A DNA stretch of 64,000 nucleotides, taken from Puteibacter caeruleilacunae (GTDB lineage Bacteria; Bacteroidota; Bacteroidia; Bacteroidales; Prolixibacteraceae). Below the pieces are notes generated by a model. That model had not been told where the DNA came from, searched no databases, and saw only the letters and a list, made by a program, of their open reading frames with translations. The number at the start of each line of letters is the position of its first letter. The stretch's first letter is position 1. Made by a program: the position numbers and the translations under genes. The stretch covers positions 685,893 to 749,892 of the forward strand of contig SJCO01000001.1 of assembly GCA_005217565.1 (NCBI GenBank), in the 5' to 3' direction. Shown piece after piece: positions 45,549-54,260 of this stretch.

Positions 45549-45570
45549 GGGAAATGCGCCAACATCTCCC
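45549..45570 (+). promoter_or_regulatory. Hairpin between fecR and susC, unit 1
   Basis: GGGA-A-ATG (45549-45556) pairs with CAT-C-TCCC (45563-45570), one mismatch, loop 6 nt, no T-run. A comparable hairpin occupies the same place in unit 2 (54181-54214). Confidence 0.5.
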
Positions 45571-45621
45571 TCCTGAAAATTCAGTTTAAACTACGTGAAA
45601 AATTTAAACCACTTCAAAATT

Positions 45622-48600
45622 ATGGAAAAATATTACAATTCCAACGGGAAAGGTATGCCTATTCCTGTGCGAAAACTATTAAGAACTATGAAACTAATAG
45701 CTTTTATAATGCTGTTGTCGCTTTTGCAGGTATCTGCTGCGTCTTATTCGCAAACTGCAAAGCTTAATCTCTCTTTTGACAATGCACATCTTAAGGAGGT
45801 CTTTAAGATGATTGAGTCAAGTTCGAGTTACTCAATATTTTATAAAGAGGAGATAATTGAAGAATCGATACTTAAAAATGGAAAATATAAGAACGCTTCC
45901 ATTAATAAGATCCTTGATGAAGTGCTTAAAAATGAAGGATTAAGCTATCGTATTGATGATCATCTTATTGTAATCTATACTGATAAATCTAAGGAAGTTG
46001 TTACGCAAACAGATCGTAAGGTATCAGGGATTGTAACAGATGTAGATGGAGAAGTCCTTCCAGGCGTTTCTGTTATTGTTAAAGGTACTACCATCGGAGT
46101 AACAACAGATTTTGATGGAAAGTATACTTTGGAAGTACCAGGATCAGCTGACGTATTAGTCTTCTCATTTATTGGAATGAAGACTGAAGAGGTTGTTCTT
46201 GAAGGTCAGACGACTGTCAATCTTCGAATGACGGAAGAGACTATTGGTTTACAGGAAGTTGTAGCTGTTGGTTTTGGTGTGCAGAAGAAGTCAAGTTTGA
46301 CCGGATCAACAAGTACAGTCAAAGTTGAAGAGGTATTAGGAAATCGTCCTGTAACAAATACAATTCAAGCGCTGCAAGGTGCATTGCCAGGTGTTCAAAT
46401 TACAACTAACTCAGGTCAGCCTGGAGAAAAAGGACTTGGTATTAATGTGCGTGGATTTACTTCAATTAATGGTGGAGGACCACTTATTTTGATGGATAAC
46501 GTTCCTGTTAGTTCTGAAGATATTAATCCCCAGGATGTGGAGTCTGTAACAGTGCTTAAAGATGCTTCTGCATCTGCAATCTATGGAGCAAGAGCAGCAT
46601 TTGGTGTGGTGCTTATTACTACGAAGAAAGCAAAGAAAAATCAACCAATAAAGTTTAACTTTTCTTCAACCTTTAGTTTTAGTGATCCTACTGATATTCC
46701 TGAAAAGGCATCAGTATATGATTTTGTTCATGCTCTTAATGATTGGGGGGTAGATAGCTACTGGACAGGTCAGGATATCGACACATGGGTTAATTTTACG
46801 GAAGAATATCGTAATAATCCATCATTGTATCCTGAAGGTATGGCTTATGATGATAATGGATTGCACTATCCTTTAAAAGAAGGAAATCTGATTGATGTTT
46901 ACTTTTCAGATCCGGGTTTCTCTCAAATTCATAACTTGAACTTTAGTGGAGGAACTCCTAAGACTGCTTATCGCGTTTCTGTGGGATACAGTAATGAGGA
47001 CGGTATTATTTTAACCAATAATGATAGCTATGAGAAGTATACTTTAAAAACTTATGTGAAAAGTGATCTTACTTCTAAGCTAACTTCTTCGATAGATATT
47101 GGAATGAGAAGAAGTAAGAAGAAATCACCAATTGGTTCGTATAGCAAGGCAATCGGATTTAAATCATGGACGCCTGCAGAAGGGAATTATGTTTTCGACG
47201 ACGGAACAGAAATGCCATACGAAACCCCGGCTAACCTAGAACGATTGAATCCAGCACCAAAAACGCTGGTTAATAATGTACGTATTTTAGGAACAATGGA
47301 GTATAAGCCTATTAAAGATCTTGTAATAACTGGTGAATATACTTTTGAAACAGGTAATAAAAATATCGAACGACAAAACAATCAAATTGAAACGGTTAAC
47401 CCAGAGCGATTGACTATTAATGGAGTAGATCCTGAACAGACCTACTTTAGAAAGGATAACCAACAGTTTACTTACAATGCCATTAACTTGTACGCCAGGT
47501 ACACTAAAAGTTTTGCTGATCACAATTTTGTAGCGCTTGGTGGTATCAATAATGAAGAGCGTAATTCAGAAAATTTTTGGGTGCAAAAGAAAAATCTGAT
47601 TAGTGTTGACTTGCCTTCAATATCTACTGCAACAGGACTTCTTGAAGGAGGTGATTCTTTTGGAGAATGGGCTGTTTGGGGTGCATTTGGACGATTAAAC
47701 TATAATTACAAAGAAAAATACTTCCTCGAAGCTAGTGGTCGTTATGATGGTTCTTCGAAGTTTCCATCGGATGATCGTTATGGATTCTTCCCTTCTTTTT
47801 CTGTTGGTTGGAATTTGAAGAAAGAGGGCTTTATGAAAAATGTTGACAAGATTTCCTTACTAAAACTCCGAGGATCTTTAGGCGAGATTGGTAATCAGAG
47901 TGTAGGTAATTACGTGGCTATTCCAGGAATGGAAGTTTATGATGTTAGTTGGTTAAATCCTAACTCTGGATTAAAATACAATAGTTTAGATGTGCCTTCA
48001 TTGGTTAGCTCTGGTTTTACCTGGGAGCGTGTTAAAACTACAAATGTGGGAGTTGATTTAAATGCATGGAACGGTCGCTTTTCAACGTCTTTTGATGTAT
48101 TTAAACGAGAAACTATTGGAATGCTTACCCCTGGAGCTCAGTTGCCTGATGTGTTGGGGGCTCCTGCACCAAAGCAAAATGCTGCAGACCTTGAATCGAA
48201 AGGATGGGAATTGGAAGTTAAATGGCGTGACCAGATAAACGACTTTTCTTATAGTGTTGGATTTACCTTATTTGATAGTCAGGCGGAAATTACTAAGTTT
48301 GATAATGAAGCAGGGTTGTTAAATCAGTATTACATTGGCAGAAAGATTGGAGAGATTTGGGGATATGAAACAGAGGGATACTACACTGTTGATGATTTTG
48401 TTGAAGGAACGCTTGATGATAATCTAATGAATGGAACGTTGAAAGACGGAGTTGTAGCGTTTAAAGGTCGTAATCCTAATCCTGGTGATATAAAGTATAA
48501 GAATCTAAATGGTGATGATGAAATCTTCCAGGGAGATAATACACTAGAGAATCCTGGAGACAGAAAGGTTATTGGAAATACAACTCGCCGCTATCAATAT

Positions 48601-49074
48601 GGTATTTTCGGAAGTGCTTCATATCGTAACTTTGATTTCTCATTCATGTTGAATGGAGTAGGAAAAAGAGATATTTGGCAAAACAATGTAGTACGCTTTC
48701 CTTATCGTGGAGAATTTGAACCGATGTATGCTCACCAAATGGACTACTGGACTCCCGAGAATACTGACGCTTATTATCCACGTAACTATGAGCTTGGAGG
48801 AGTGAACTATGGAAACAGTCGCCAAACACAAACCAAATATTTGCTTAACGGAGCTTATTTGAACATCAAGAATATTACGCTTGGCTATGCGGTTCCTAAA
48901 GTAGTATTACAGCGCTGGGGGATTTCAAAACTACGCTTGTATGCATCAGTTGAAAATCTGCATAGTTTTAATGATTGGCCTAAGGGTATTAACACTGAAC
49001 TAAAGAATAAGGGTAATGGAGCAACTTATCCTCTATTGAAGACTTATAGTTTCGGATTAAATCTAACCTTTTAA
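45622..49074 (+). CDS. SusC-family TonB-dependent transporter with STN domain
   Basis: A 1150-residue transporter: extended signal peptide (to about residue 44), STN domain (47-120, KLNLSFDNAHLKEVFKMIE), CarboxypepD_reg (133-215), plug (about 230-345, VAVGFGVQKKSSLTGS, DASASAIYGARAAFGV) and beta-barrel ending in TF. The STN domain marks it as a signal-transducing receptor for the upstream FecR/sigma pair. The start at 45622 (ATG) is preferred to a GTG at 45595. SusD follows 9 nt downstream. Substrate unknown, as no enzymes accompany it. Confidence 0.94.
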   Translation: MEKYYNSNGKGMPIPVRKLLRTMKLIAFIMLLSLLQVSAASYSQTAKLNLSFDNAHLKEVFKMIESSSSYSIFYKEEIIEESILKNGKYKNASINKILDEVLKNEGLSYRIDDHLIVIYTDKSKEVVTQTDRKVSGIVTDVDGEVLPGVSVIVKGTTIGVTTDFDGKYTLEVPGSADVLVFSFIGMKTEEVVLEGQTTVNLRMTEETIGLQEVVAVGFGVQKKSSLTGSTSTVKVEEVLGNRPVTNTIQALQGALPGVQITTNSGQPGEKGLGINVRGFTSINGGGPLILMDNVPVSSEDINPQDVESVTVLKDASASAIYGARAAFGVVLITTKKAKKNQPIKFNFSSTFSFSDPTDIPEKASVYDFVHALNDWGVDSYWTGQDIDTWVNFTEEYRNNPSLYPEGMAYDDNGLHYPLKEGNLIDVYFSDPGFSQIHNLNFSGGTPKTAYRVSVGYSNEDGIILTNNDSYEKYTLKTYVKSDLTSKLTSSIDIGMRRSKKKSPIGSYSKAIGFKSWTPAEGNYVFDDGTEMPYETPANLERLNPAPKTLVNNVRILGTMEYKPIKDLVITGEYTFETGNKNIERQNNQIETVNPERLTINGVDPEQTYFRKDNQQFTYNAINLYARYTKSFADHNFVALGGINNEERNSENFWVQKKNLISVDLPSISTATGLLEGGDSFGEWAVWGAFGRLNYNYKEKYFLEASGRYDGSSKFPSDDRYGFFPSFSVGWNLKKEGFMKNVDKISLLKLRGSLGEIGNQSVGNYVAIPGMEVYDVSWLNPNSGLKYNSLDVPSLVSSGFTWERVKTTNVGVDLNAWNGRFSTSFDVFKRETIGMLTPGAQLPDVLGAPAPKQNAADLESKGWELEVKWRDQINDFSYSVGFTLFDSQAEITKFDNEAGLLNQYYIGRKIGEIWGYETEGYYTVDDFVEGTLDDNLMNGTLKDGVVAFKGRNPNPGDIKYKNLNGDDEIFQGDNTLENPGDRKVIGNTTRRYQYGIFGSASYRNFDFSFMLNGVGKRDIWQNNVVRFPYRGEFEPMYAHQMDYWTPENTDAYYPRNYELGGVNYGNSRQTQTKYLLNGAYLNIKNITLGYAVPKVVLQRWGISKLRLYASVENLHSFNDWPKGINTELKNKGNGATYPLLKTYSFGLNLTF

Positions 49075-49083
49075 ACTTACGAA

Positions 49084-50862
49084 ATGATGAGAAAGATACA
49101 TATATATGCAGTTTTATTGTTACTGATATTTACTGCTTGCGAAGAAACTTATCTTGATCGCTTTCCTAAAGATCAGTTAACTGTTGAAACAACATTCACA
49201 ACGAATTCGAACTTTGAGACCTATGTGTGGGGATTTTATAGTTGGTTTGGTGGCTATAATTTAGGTCAGCAGAATGCAGACTTGAATGGAGATCTTATGA
49301 TTAAGAGTAGTGGTTCGCTCGGCCAAAGTTGGCTTTGGGAGCGTGAAATTATTCCTTCATCAAGTGGGAACTGGACAACACCTTACTATCGTATCAAACG
49401 AGTAAACTTAATGCTTGATAATATCGAAGGAAGTCAGTTGACCGAGGATCAGCAGAAACACTGGAAAAGTGTAGGATATTTCTTCCGAGCATATTCCTAT
49501 TTTAGTCTGTTATCGAAATATGGTGGTGTACCATGGATTGATCGAGTTCTTAGTGACTCTGACGAAGATATCTTATATGGTCCTCGTAATTCAAGAGACG
49601 AGATTGCAGGACATATATTAGCTGATTTGCAGTATGCGGTAGAAAATATTGACCCAGCAGGTAATGGAGCAAATACTGTAAATGTGCATGTTGTGAGAGC
49701 TTTATTGTCTAGATTTGGATTGTTTGAAGGTACTTGGAGAAAGTATCATGGATTAGGTGATGAAACGAAATATTTACAAGCTAGTTTGGAAGCTTCTGCA
49801 GCTTTGGCTACCTCTTTCCCTAGTTTAATTTCAAATTACGATCTTGTATTTAACAGCGAGAGCTTAGCTGGAAAACCAGGGATTATTCTTTATAAAGAAT
49901 ATGATGGAGCAGAGCTTAGTCAGGTGTTAACATCACGAATGCGTAATTCGTCAGGTAACTGGGATTTAACTCGTGCAGCAATGGATCTTTATTTATGTAA
50001 AGATGGTCAGTCACGTTGGACTAGCCCTATGTTTGATGGAGATCAGAATATCTATGATGAATTCAGAAACAGGGATAATCGGATGTATTATACTACGGTT
50101 CCTCCATATAAGATTGTTCGTGTTGGAGGAAACAATACTTTCAACTGGGAGCATACAGGAATTGCTGAAGAGCGTGAATATATCGATTTGATGGAGACGT
50201 TAACTGACGATCAACATAAATCCCTACCAGACAAAAACTGGCGTGGATTTGTGGTGTCTGAAATCCCTCACTTTAGAAAATTTAATAGAGGACAAGGTTA
50301 TAATGTTACCTACTCTGGTTATAAGCTTTTCAAATATTTCAATCAGTTGAATACTGGTATTCAAAACAAGGATTTTGCTGATGCACCTATCTTCAGAATG
50401 GGGGAAGTGTTGGTGAATTACGCCGAGGCAGCATTTGAATTAGGTTCATTTGATCAAAGTATTGCTGATTTGACCATTAATAACCTTCGCGTTCGAGGTG
50501 GTGTGGATCCTTTGAATTTGGCAACTATGGTTGAAGATCCTTCAAGGGATACTTCGGTTGATCCGATTCTTTGGGAGATCCGAAGAGAGCGTGCTGTGGA
50601 ATTGATGGCTGAAGGATTCAGGTTCAATGATCTACGTCGTTGGAGAAAAGTAAACGATTATGCCGGTGAAGAAAAGCTTGGAGCATGGATTAATAATGCT
50701 GATTATAATAATAAAATACCTATTCAAGGTGGAGCATCTGAAGGATATGTATCACCATATGGTGTACCTCCAGGATTTCCAGATTATTATTATCTGTATC
50801 CTATCCCTACAGAACAAATTGTTTTAAATTCTCAATTGGAGCAAAATCCTGGATGGGAATAA
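49084..50862 (+). CDS. SusD/RagB-family lipoprotein
   Basis: A 592-residue partner of the SusC just upstream, with lipobox FTAC (Cys19) and EETYLDRFPKDQLT. TPR-like helices include YFFRAYSYFSLLSKYGGVPWID; the C-terminal region has RMGEVLVNYAEAAFELG and RRERAVELMAEGFRFNDLRRW. It ends before a strong terminator, so the four-gene unit 43766-50862 seems complete and self-contained. Confidence 0.95.
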   Translation: MMRKIHIYAVLLLLIFTACEETYLDRFPKDQLTVETTFTTNSNFETYVWGFYSWFGGYNLGQQNADLNGDLMIKSSGSLGQSWLWEREIIPSSSGNWTTPYYRIKRVNLMLDNIEGSQLTEDQQKHWKSVGYFFRAYSYFSLLSKYGGVPWIDRVLSDSDEDILYGPRNSRDEIAGHILADLQYAVENIDPAGNGANTVNVHVVRALLSRFGLFEGTWRKYHGLGDETKYLQASLEASAALATSFPSLISNYDLVFNSESLAGKPGIILYKEYDGAELSQVLTSRMRNSSGNWDLTRAAMDLYLCKDGQSRWTSPMFDGDQNIYDEFRNRDNRMYYTTVPPYKIVRVGGNNTFNWEHTGIAEEREYIDLMETLTDDQHKSLPDKNWRGFVVSEIPHFRKFNRGQGYNVTYSGYKLFKYFNQLNTGIQNKDFADAPIFRMGEVLVNYAEAAFELGSFDQSIADLTINNLRVRGGVDPLNLATMVEDPSRDTSVDPILWEIRRERAVELMAEGFRFNDLRRWRKVNDYAGEEKLGAWINNADYNNKIPIQGGASEGYVSPYGVPPGFPDYYYLYPIPTEQIVLNSQLEQNPGWE

Positions 50863-50887
50863 TTAGTTTTTGATAAATTTAGTATAG

Positions 50888-50918
50888 AAAGAGAAGCTCG
50901 TTGTGGCTTCTCTTTTTT
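50888..50918 (+). terminator. Rho-independent terminator of unit 1
   Basis: AAAGAGAAGC (50888-50897) pairs with GCTTCTCTTT (50906-50915), loop 8 nt, then a run of T. Confidence 0.88.
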
Positions 50919-51036
50919 TTTATGGTATATATTTTTAAGTTTGTCGCCACACAAAAAATAATATTATAGTTACCGTATTTAACGATGATGTTTTGATACA
51001 TGTAAAGCATTATCGCGCGTTCTAAAAAATAATAAA

Positions 51037-51873
51037 ATGAGAAGACGTAATGCAATAAAACTGGCGGCAGGAGCTTTTATTGGAGGAGGAGCTTGCGTTA
51101 CTGCAATGACAACTGCATTCAAGACTGAAGCACAGGCAGCAACACCACCTAAAAAGATCGATTTTAAAGAATCAAAAACTGTTTGGCAATACCATAAGCT
51201 AAATCCTAAGAAAGTAGCTAAAATTGCTTATGAAGGTTATGATGTGGGTAGTTGTATGTTTGGTGTTTTTGAGAGTATCATGGCCGAACTAGGGGAGCAA
51301 TATGGAGAGCCTTATGCTTCTTTCCCTTCGCAAATGATGAAATATGGTCACAGTGGAGTAGGAGGTTCAGGAACAATTTGTGGTACTTTAAATGGAGCAG
51401 GTGCAATTATTGGACTATTTGTAGAAGATAAGAAAATTCAAGATGCTTTGATGGGGGAGCTTTTTTATTGGTATGAGAATACTGAGTTTCCAATTTACAA
51501 GCCCGCAAAGCCTGTAATGGATTTTACACCACCTACATCTGTAGCTCATTCAATACTTTGCCATGCATCTACAACTTTATGGGGAAAAGCTTCAGGATTT
51601 CGTATAAAGAGTAAGGAGCGTAAAGAACGTTGTCGATGTTTAACTGCTGATGTAGCCAAAAAGACTGCTGTACTTTTAAATAAGTATATCAATAATGAAT
51701 TTGTGGCAAATGAACATGACAATGAAACTGTTCGAGGTTGCATGACGTGTCATGGAGAAGAGGGCAAATTAGGGAATACAGCTGGAAAGATGACTTGCAC
51801 ATCATGTCATACACCGTCGGCGGCACATAAAGTGTTTGGTGACGCACATTATAAATTTATGGATAAAAAATAG
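51037..51873 (+). CDS. Tat-exported split-Soret-type dihaem cytochrome c
   Basis: A 278-residue protein with a Tat-type signal (RRRNAIKLAAGAFIGGGACVTAM, processing near AQA). The middle has the C_GCAxxG_C_C-family features (GSCMFGVFESIM, GGSGTICGTLNGAGAIIGLF, ILCHAS, RCRCL). Two CxxCH haem-binding motifs lie at 235-239 (CMTCH) and 254-258 (CTSCH). This arrangement matches split-Soret cytochrome c of Desulfovibrio, a dimer with stacked haems and unclear physiological role. It has no redox partner nearby; it sits between two SusCD units and is followed by a TPR-like membrane protein 64 nt downstream. Confidence 0.85.
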   Translation: MRRRNAIKLAAGAFIGGGACVTAMTTAFKTEAQAATPPKKIDFKESKTVWQYHKLNPKKVAKIAYEGYDVGSCMFGVFESIMAELGEQYGEPYASFPSQMMKYGHSGVGGSGTICGTLNGAGAIIGLFVEDKKIQDALMGELFYWYENTEFPIYKPAKPVMDFTPPTSVAHSILCHASTTLWGKASGFRIKSKERKERCRCLTADVAKKTAVLLNKYINNEFVANEHDNETVRGCMTCHGEEGKLGNTAGKMTCTSCHTPSAAHKVFGDAHYKFMDKK

Positions 51874-51937
51874 TCTGAATCATGCTGATTTTTTCAAAAA
51901 TTGGTTTGCTTTGTAATAGAATTAAAAAAATATCATC

Positions 51938-52453
51938 ATGTTGAGGAAATACCTACGGCTTATTATTGCCGGTATCTTAGTAGTAGGATCTGTCTTACTT
52001 ATTGTAAAGGCTTCAGTGTCAGCTGGTATTTGGGTGCTTTTACTTGCTGGTTTATTTGTTTTGTTTCACTTTAAGAATGAAATGAATCTTGTGGCCTTCT
52101 TTTTTGTTCGAAAGAACAATTTAGAGAAAGCAGGAAAAGTTTTAGAAAAAGTAAAACATCCGGAGGGGATGATAAAAAGTCAGGAAGCTTATTACTATTT
52201 TCTAAGAGGATTAGTAGAGTTGAATACAGGAAAACCTGCGAAGTCGGAGAAAAGTATGAAAAGAGCTTTGGAAGCTGGTCTAAGAATGAAGAATGATCAG
52301 GCAATGGCCAAGTTAAACTTATCAGGTATTTACTTGTCTCGTCGTAACAAAAAGCTATCGAAATACTACTTGCAAGAAGCAAAGAAGCTGGATAAGCAAA
52401 AGCTATTGAGCGAGCAAATTAAGGAAATTGAAACAATGTTGAAACGTATCTAA
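51938..52453 (+). CDS. Membrane-anchored TPR-like protein
   Basis: A 171-residue protein with two membrane helices in the first 45 residues (LIIAGILVVGSVLLIV, GIWVLLLAGLFVLFHF), then helix pairs typical of tetratricopeptide repeats (YYYFLRGLVELNTGKPAKSEKSMKRALEAGL, AMAKLNLSGIYLSRRNKKLSKYYLQEAKKL). Function unknown. It could be co-transcribed with the cytochrome. Its terminator is one of the two identical 42-bp repeats. Confidence 0.75.
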   Translation: MLRKYLRLIIAGILVVGSVLLIVKASVSAGIWVLLLAGLFVLFHFKNEMNLVAFFFVRKNNLEKAGKVLEKVKHPEGMIKSQEAYYYFLRGLVELNTGKPAKSEKSMKRALEAGLRMKNDQAMAKLNLSGIYLSRRNKKLSKYYLQEAKKLDKQKLLSEQIKEIETMLKRI

Positions 52454-52467
52454 GCATTGTTCCTAAG

Positions 52468-52509
52468 ATATCAAAAAAGGCTGCGCATTGCGTGGCCTTT
52501 TTTTGTTCG
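52468..52509 (+). terminator. Terminator, left copy of a 42-bp direct repeat
   Basis: Stem AAGGCTGCGC with GCGTGGCCTT (two G-U pairs), loop ATT, then seven T. All 42 bases are identical to 59512-59553. The two copies bracket the second sigma-FecR-SusC-SusD unit. Confidence 0.88.
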
Positions 52510-52562
52510 TGGTAATGTTATTCTAAGAAAATATTGAATTCGTATTATTGAAATGTTATCAT

Positions 52563-52570
52563 TACATTTG
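52563..52570 (+). promoter_or_regulatory. Candidate -7 promoter element of unit 2
   Basis: TACATTTG fits TAnnTTTG, 26 nt before the sigma gene. No good TTTG was found at the right spacing upstream. Confidence 0.45.
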
Positions 52571-52596
52571 ACCATTCTAAAGTATGGAAAAAAAGA

Positions 52597-53139
52597 ATGG
52601 AGCACTTGACAACAAGATTTTCTGAAAAAGATTTTGAGCGTTTCTTTAGACAGTATCACCGACTGGCATTGGTTATATCCTTTCGGATTACCCAAGATAT
52701 GAGTGCTTCAGAAGATATTGTTCAGGATGTATTCTACTATATATGGAATAATTCTGAAAAGATTAATCCAAATGAATCCATTAAATCATACCTTCTAAAA
52801 TCAGTTAAAAATAGAAGTCTTAATTATGTTCGCGACAAGAAGGACTTCTCTGAGATTAATAATGACCATGATGGTTTGGCGACAGAAGAATACGATTTTA
52901 GTCGAGAAGAAAAAATTTCCTTTATTCTAAATGAGATTGATAAGTTGCCCTTTAAGTGTAAACAGATTTTTAAGATGGTAGTATTGGAAGGTAAAAAATA
53001 TCAGGATGTTGCAAATATCTTGAATGTTTCGGTCAATACAGTAAAAACACAAATGGGTATAGCCTACAAACAACTGCGTAATGTAGGTAAGAAATTTTTT
53101 TTACTTCTTTTTTCACCCTTTTCAAAAGTTCATGTGTAG
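52597..53139 (+). CDS. ECF RNA polymerase sigma factor
   Basis: A 180-residue ECF sigma. Region 2: FERFFRQYHRLALVISFRI and EDIVQDVFYYIWNNSEK. Region 4: LPFKCKQIFKMVVLEGKKYQD and SVNTVKTQMGIAYKQL. A hydrophobic/aromatic tail ends the protein. It heads the second FecR-SusC-SusD unit. Confidence 0.94.
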   Translation: MEHLTTRFSEKDFERFFRQYHRLALVISFRITQDMSASEDIVQDVFYYIWNNSEKINPNESIKSYLLKSVKNRSLNYVRDKKDFSEINNDHDGLATEEYDFSREEKISFILNEIDKLPFKCKQIFKMVVLEGKKYQDVANILNVSVNTVKTQMGIAYKQLRNVGKKFFLLLFSPFSKVHV

Positions 53140-53176
53140 TACTTTACAGAAACACGAATCTGTAGAGTATTAGTTT

Positions 53177-54142
53177 ATGAATTGGGAAAAAATAGCTTCA
53201 CATTGTAATGAGGAACCGTTAAGTGGTACAGAGGATATTAATCAGCAAGATTTATCTTCTGCTCAGAAGCTGACTTCTTTTATGAGAAAGGAGAAACAGG
53301 TGATAGGTGGTATGTTGGAGTACGACCAAAATGAATCCTGGAGTGTCTTCTCAAGAAGAGTGAGGAAGAACCAGCGAGTTTATTTTATTAAGGGCTGGCT
53401 AAAGTATGCAGCAATCTTTATTGGTGTATTTTTATTAGGATATGGTGCTTCACAACTTAAATATGATTTAGTTACAGGTAAAGCTAATTACACAACATTT
53501 GAGGTGCCCAATGGTGAGCAAGGAAAGGTTTTTTTAGCGGATGGGACAGAGGTATTGTTAAACTCTGGATCTTCATTAAAATATAAGGAAGGGTATAGTG
53601 AGAATCGGCGAGTAGTACTTGATGGAGAAGGATTATTTAAGGTTACAGCAGACAAGGATAACCCATTTGTTGTAAAGCTGGATGGTATTTCGATAAAAGT
53701 TACAGGTACAGTGTTCAATATTCGTGCATACGGTAAAAAAATAACTGAAGCTACTCTGTTAGAGGGAACTATTTCCGTTCTTGATTCTAAAGAGCATGAG
53801 TTGGTGAAATTGAAGCCTAATCAACAGGTTAAGTATTTCCACAAAGAAAAGAGATATGAGATAGGTAATGTTGATGGGCAGCTATATTCATCGTGGGGAG
53901 ATGGAAAGGTTGCGATTAAAAATAAGCGACTAGATGAACTGTTCTTATGTCTTGAAAAGTGGTATGATGTTAAGTTTTCTTTCGAAGATGACGAATTAAA
54001 AAGTCTGGAATGGACAGGTACTGTTTTGACAGATAAGCCTATTGAGCAGTTGTTTGAAGTCTTACAAGCTTATGAGCATATGGAGTTTGAGATTAAAACT
54101 AATAATGATAAAAAGCAGGTAATAGTGAGAAAAACAAATTAA
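53177..54142 (+). CDS. FecR-type anti-sigma factor
   Basis: A 321-residue anti-sigma with an N-terminal cytoplasmic part, one membrane helix (about 74-95, WLKYAAIFIGVFLLGYGASQL), FecR domain (GEQGKVFLADGTEVLLNSGS, KVTGTVFNIRAY) and DUF4974 region (KNKRLDELFLCLEKWYDVKFSF, WTGTVLTDKPIEQLFEVLQA). It begins 37 nt after the sigma gene. Clearly a paralogue of the FecR at 44526, but diverged in sequence, so the two units probably respond to different substrates. Confidence 0.95.
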   Translation: MNWEKIASHCNEEPLSGTEDINQQDLSSAQKLTSFMRKEKQVIGGMLEYDQNESWSVFSRRVRKNQRVYFIKGWLKYAAIFIGVFLLGYGASQLKYDLVTGKANYTTFEVPNGEQGKVFLADGTEVLLNSGSSLKYKEGYSENRRVVLDGEGLFKVTADKDNPFVVKLDGISIKVTGTVFNIRAYGKKITEATLLEGTISVLDSKEHELVKLKPNQQVKYFHKEKRYEIGNVDGQLYSSWGDGKVAIKNKRLDELFLCLEKWYDVKFSFEDDELKSLEWTGTVLTDKPIEQLFEVLQAYEHMEFEIKTNNDKKQVIVRKTN

Positions 54143-54180
54143 AACCAACAGTTATATAGGATGAATAAAAATTAAAAAAA

Positions 54181-54214
54181 TAGCGATGAAGGGAGTAGAG
54201 CATCTTCATCGCTA
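54181..54214 (+). promoter_or_regulatory. Hairpin between fecR and susC, unit 2
   Basis: Perfect 11-bp stem TAGCGATGAAG (54181-54191) with its complement at 54204-54214, loop 12 nt, followed by A-rich sequence and not T. It is placed like the hairpin at 45549-45570. Confidence 0.7.
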
Positions 54215-54260
54215 AATAAAAAGTAATAAACGAGTTATTAATTTCTAACATTACAAATTT

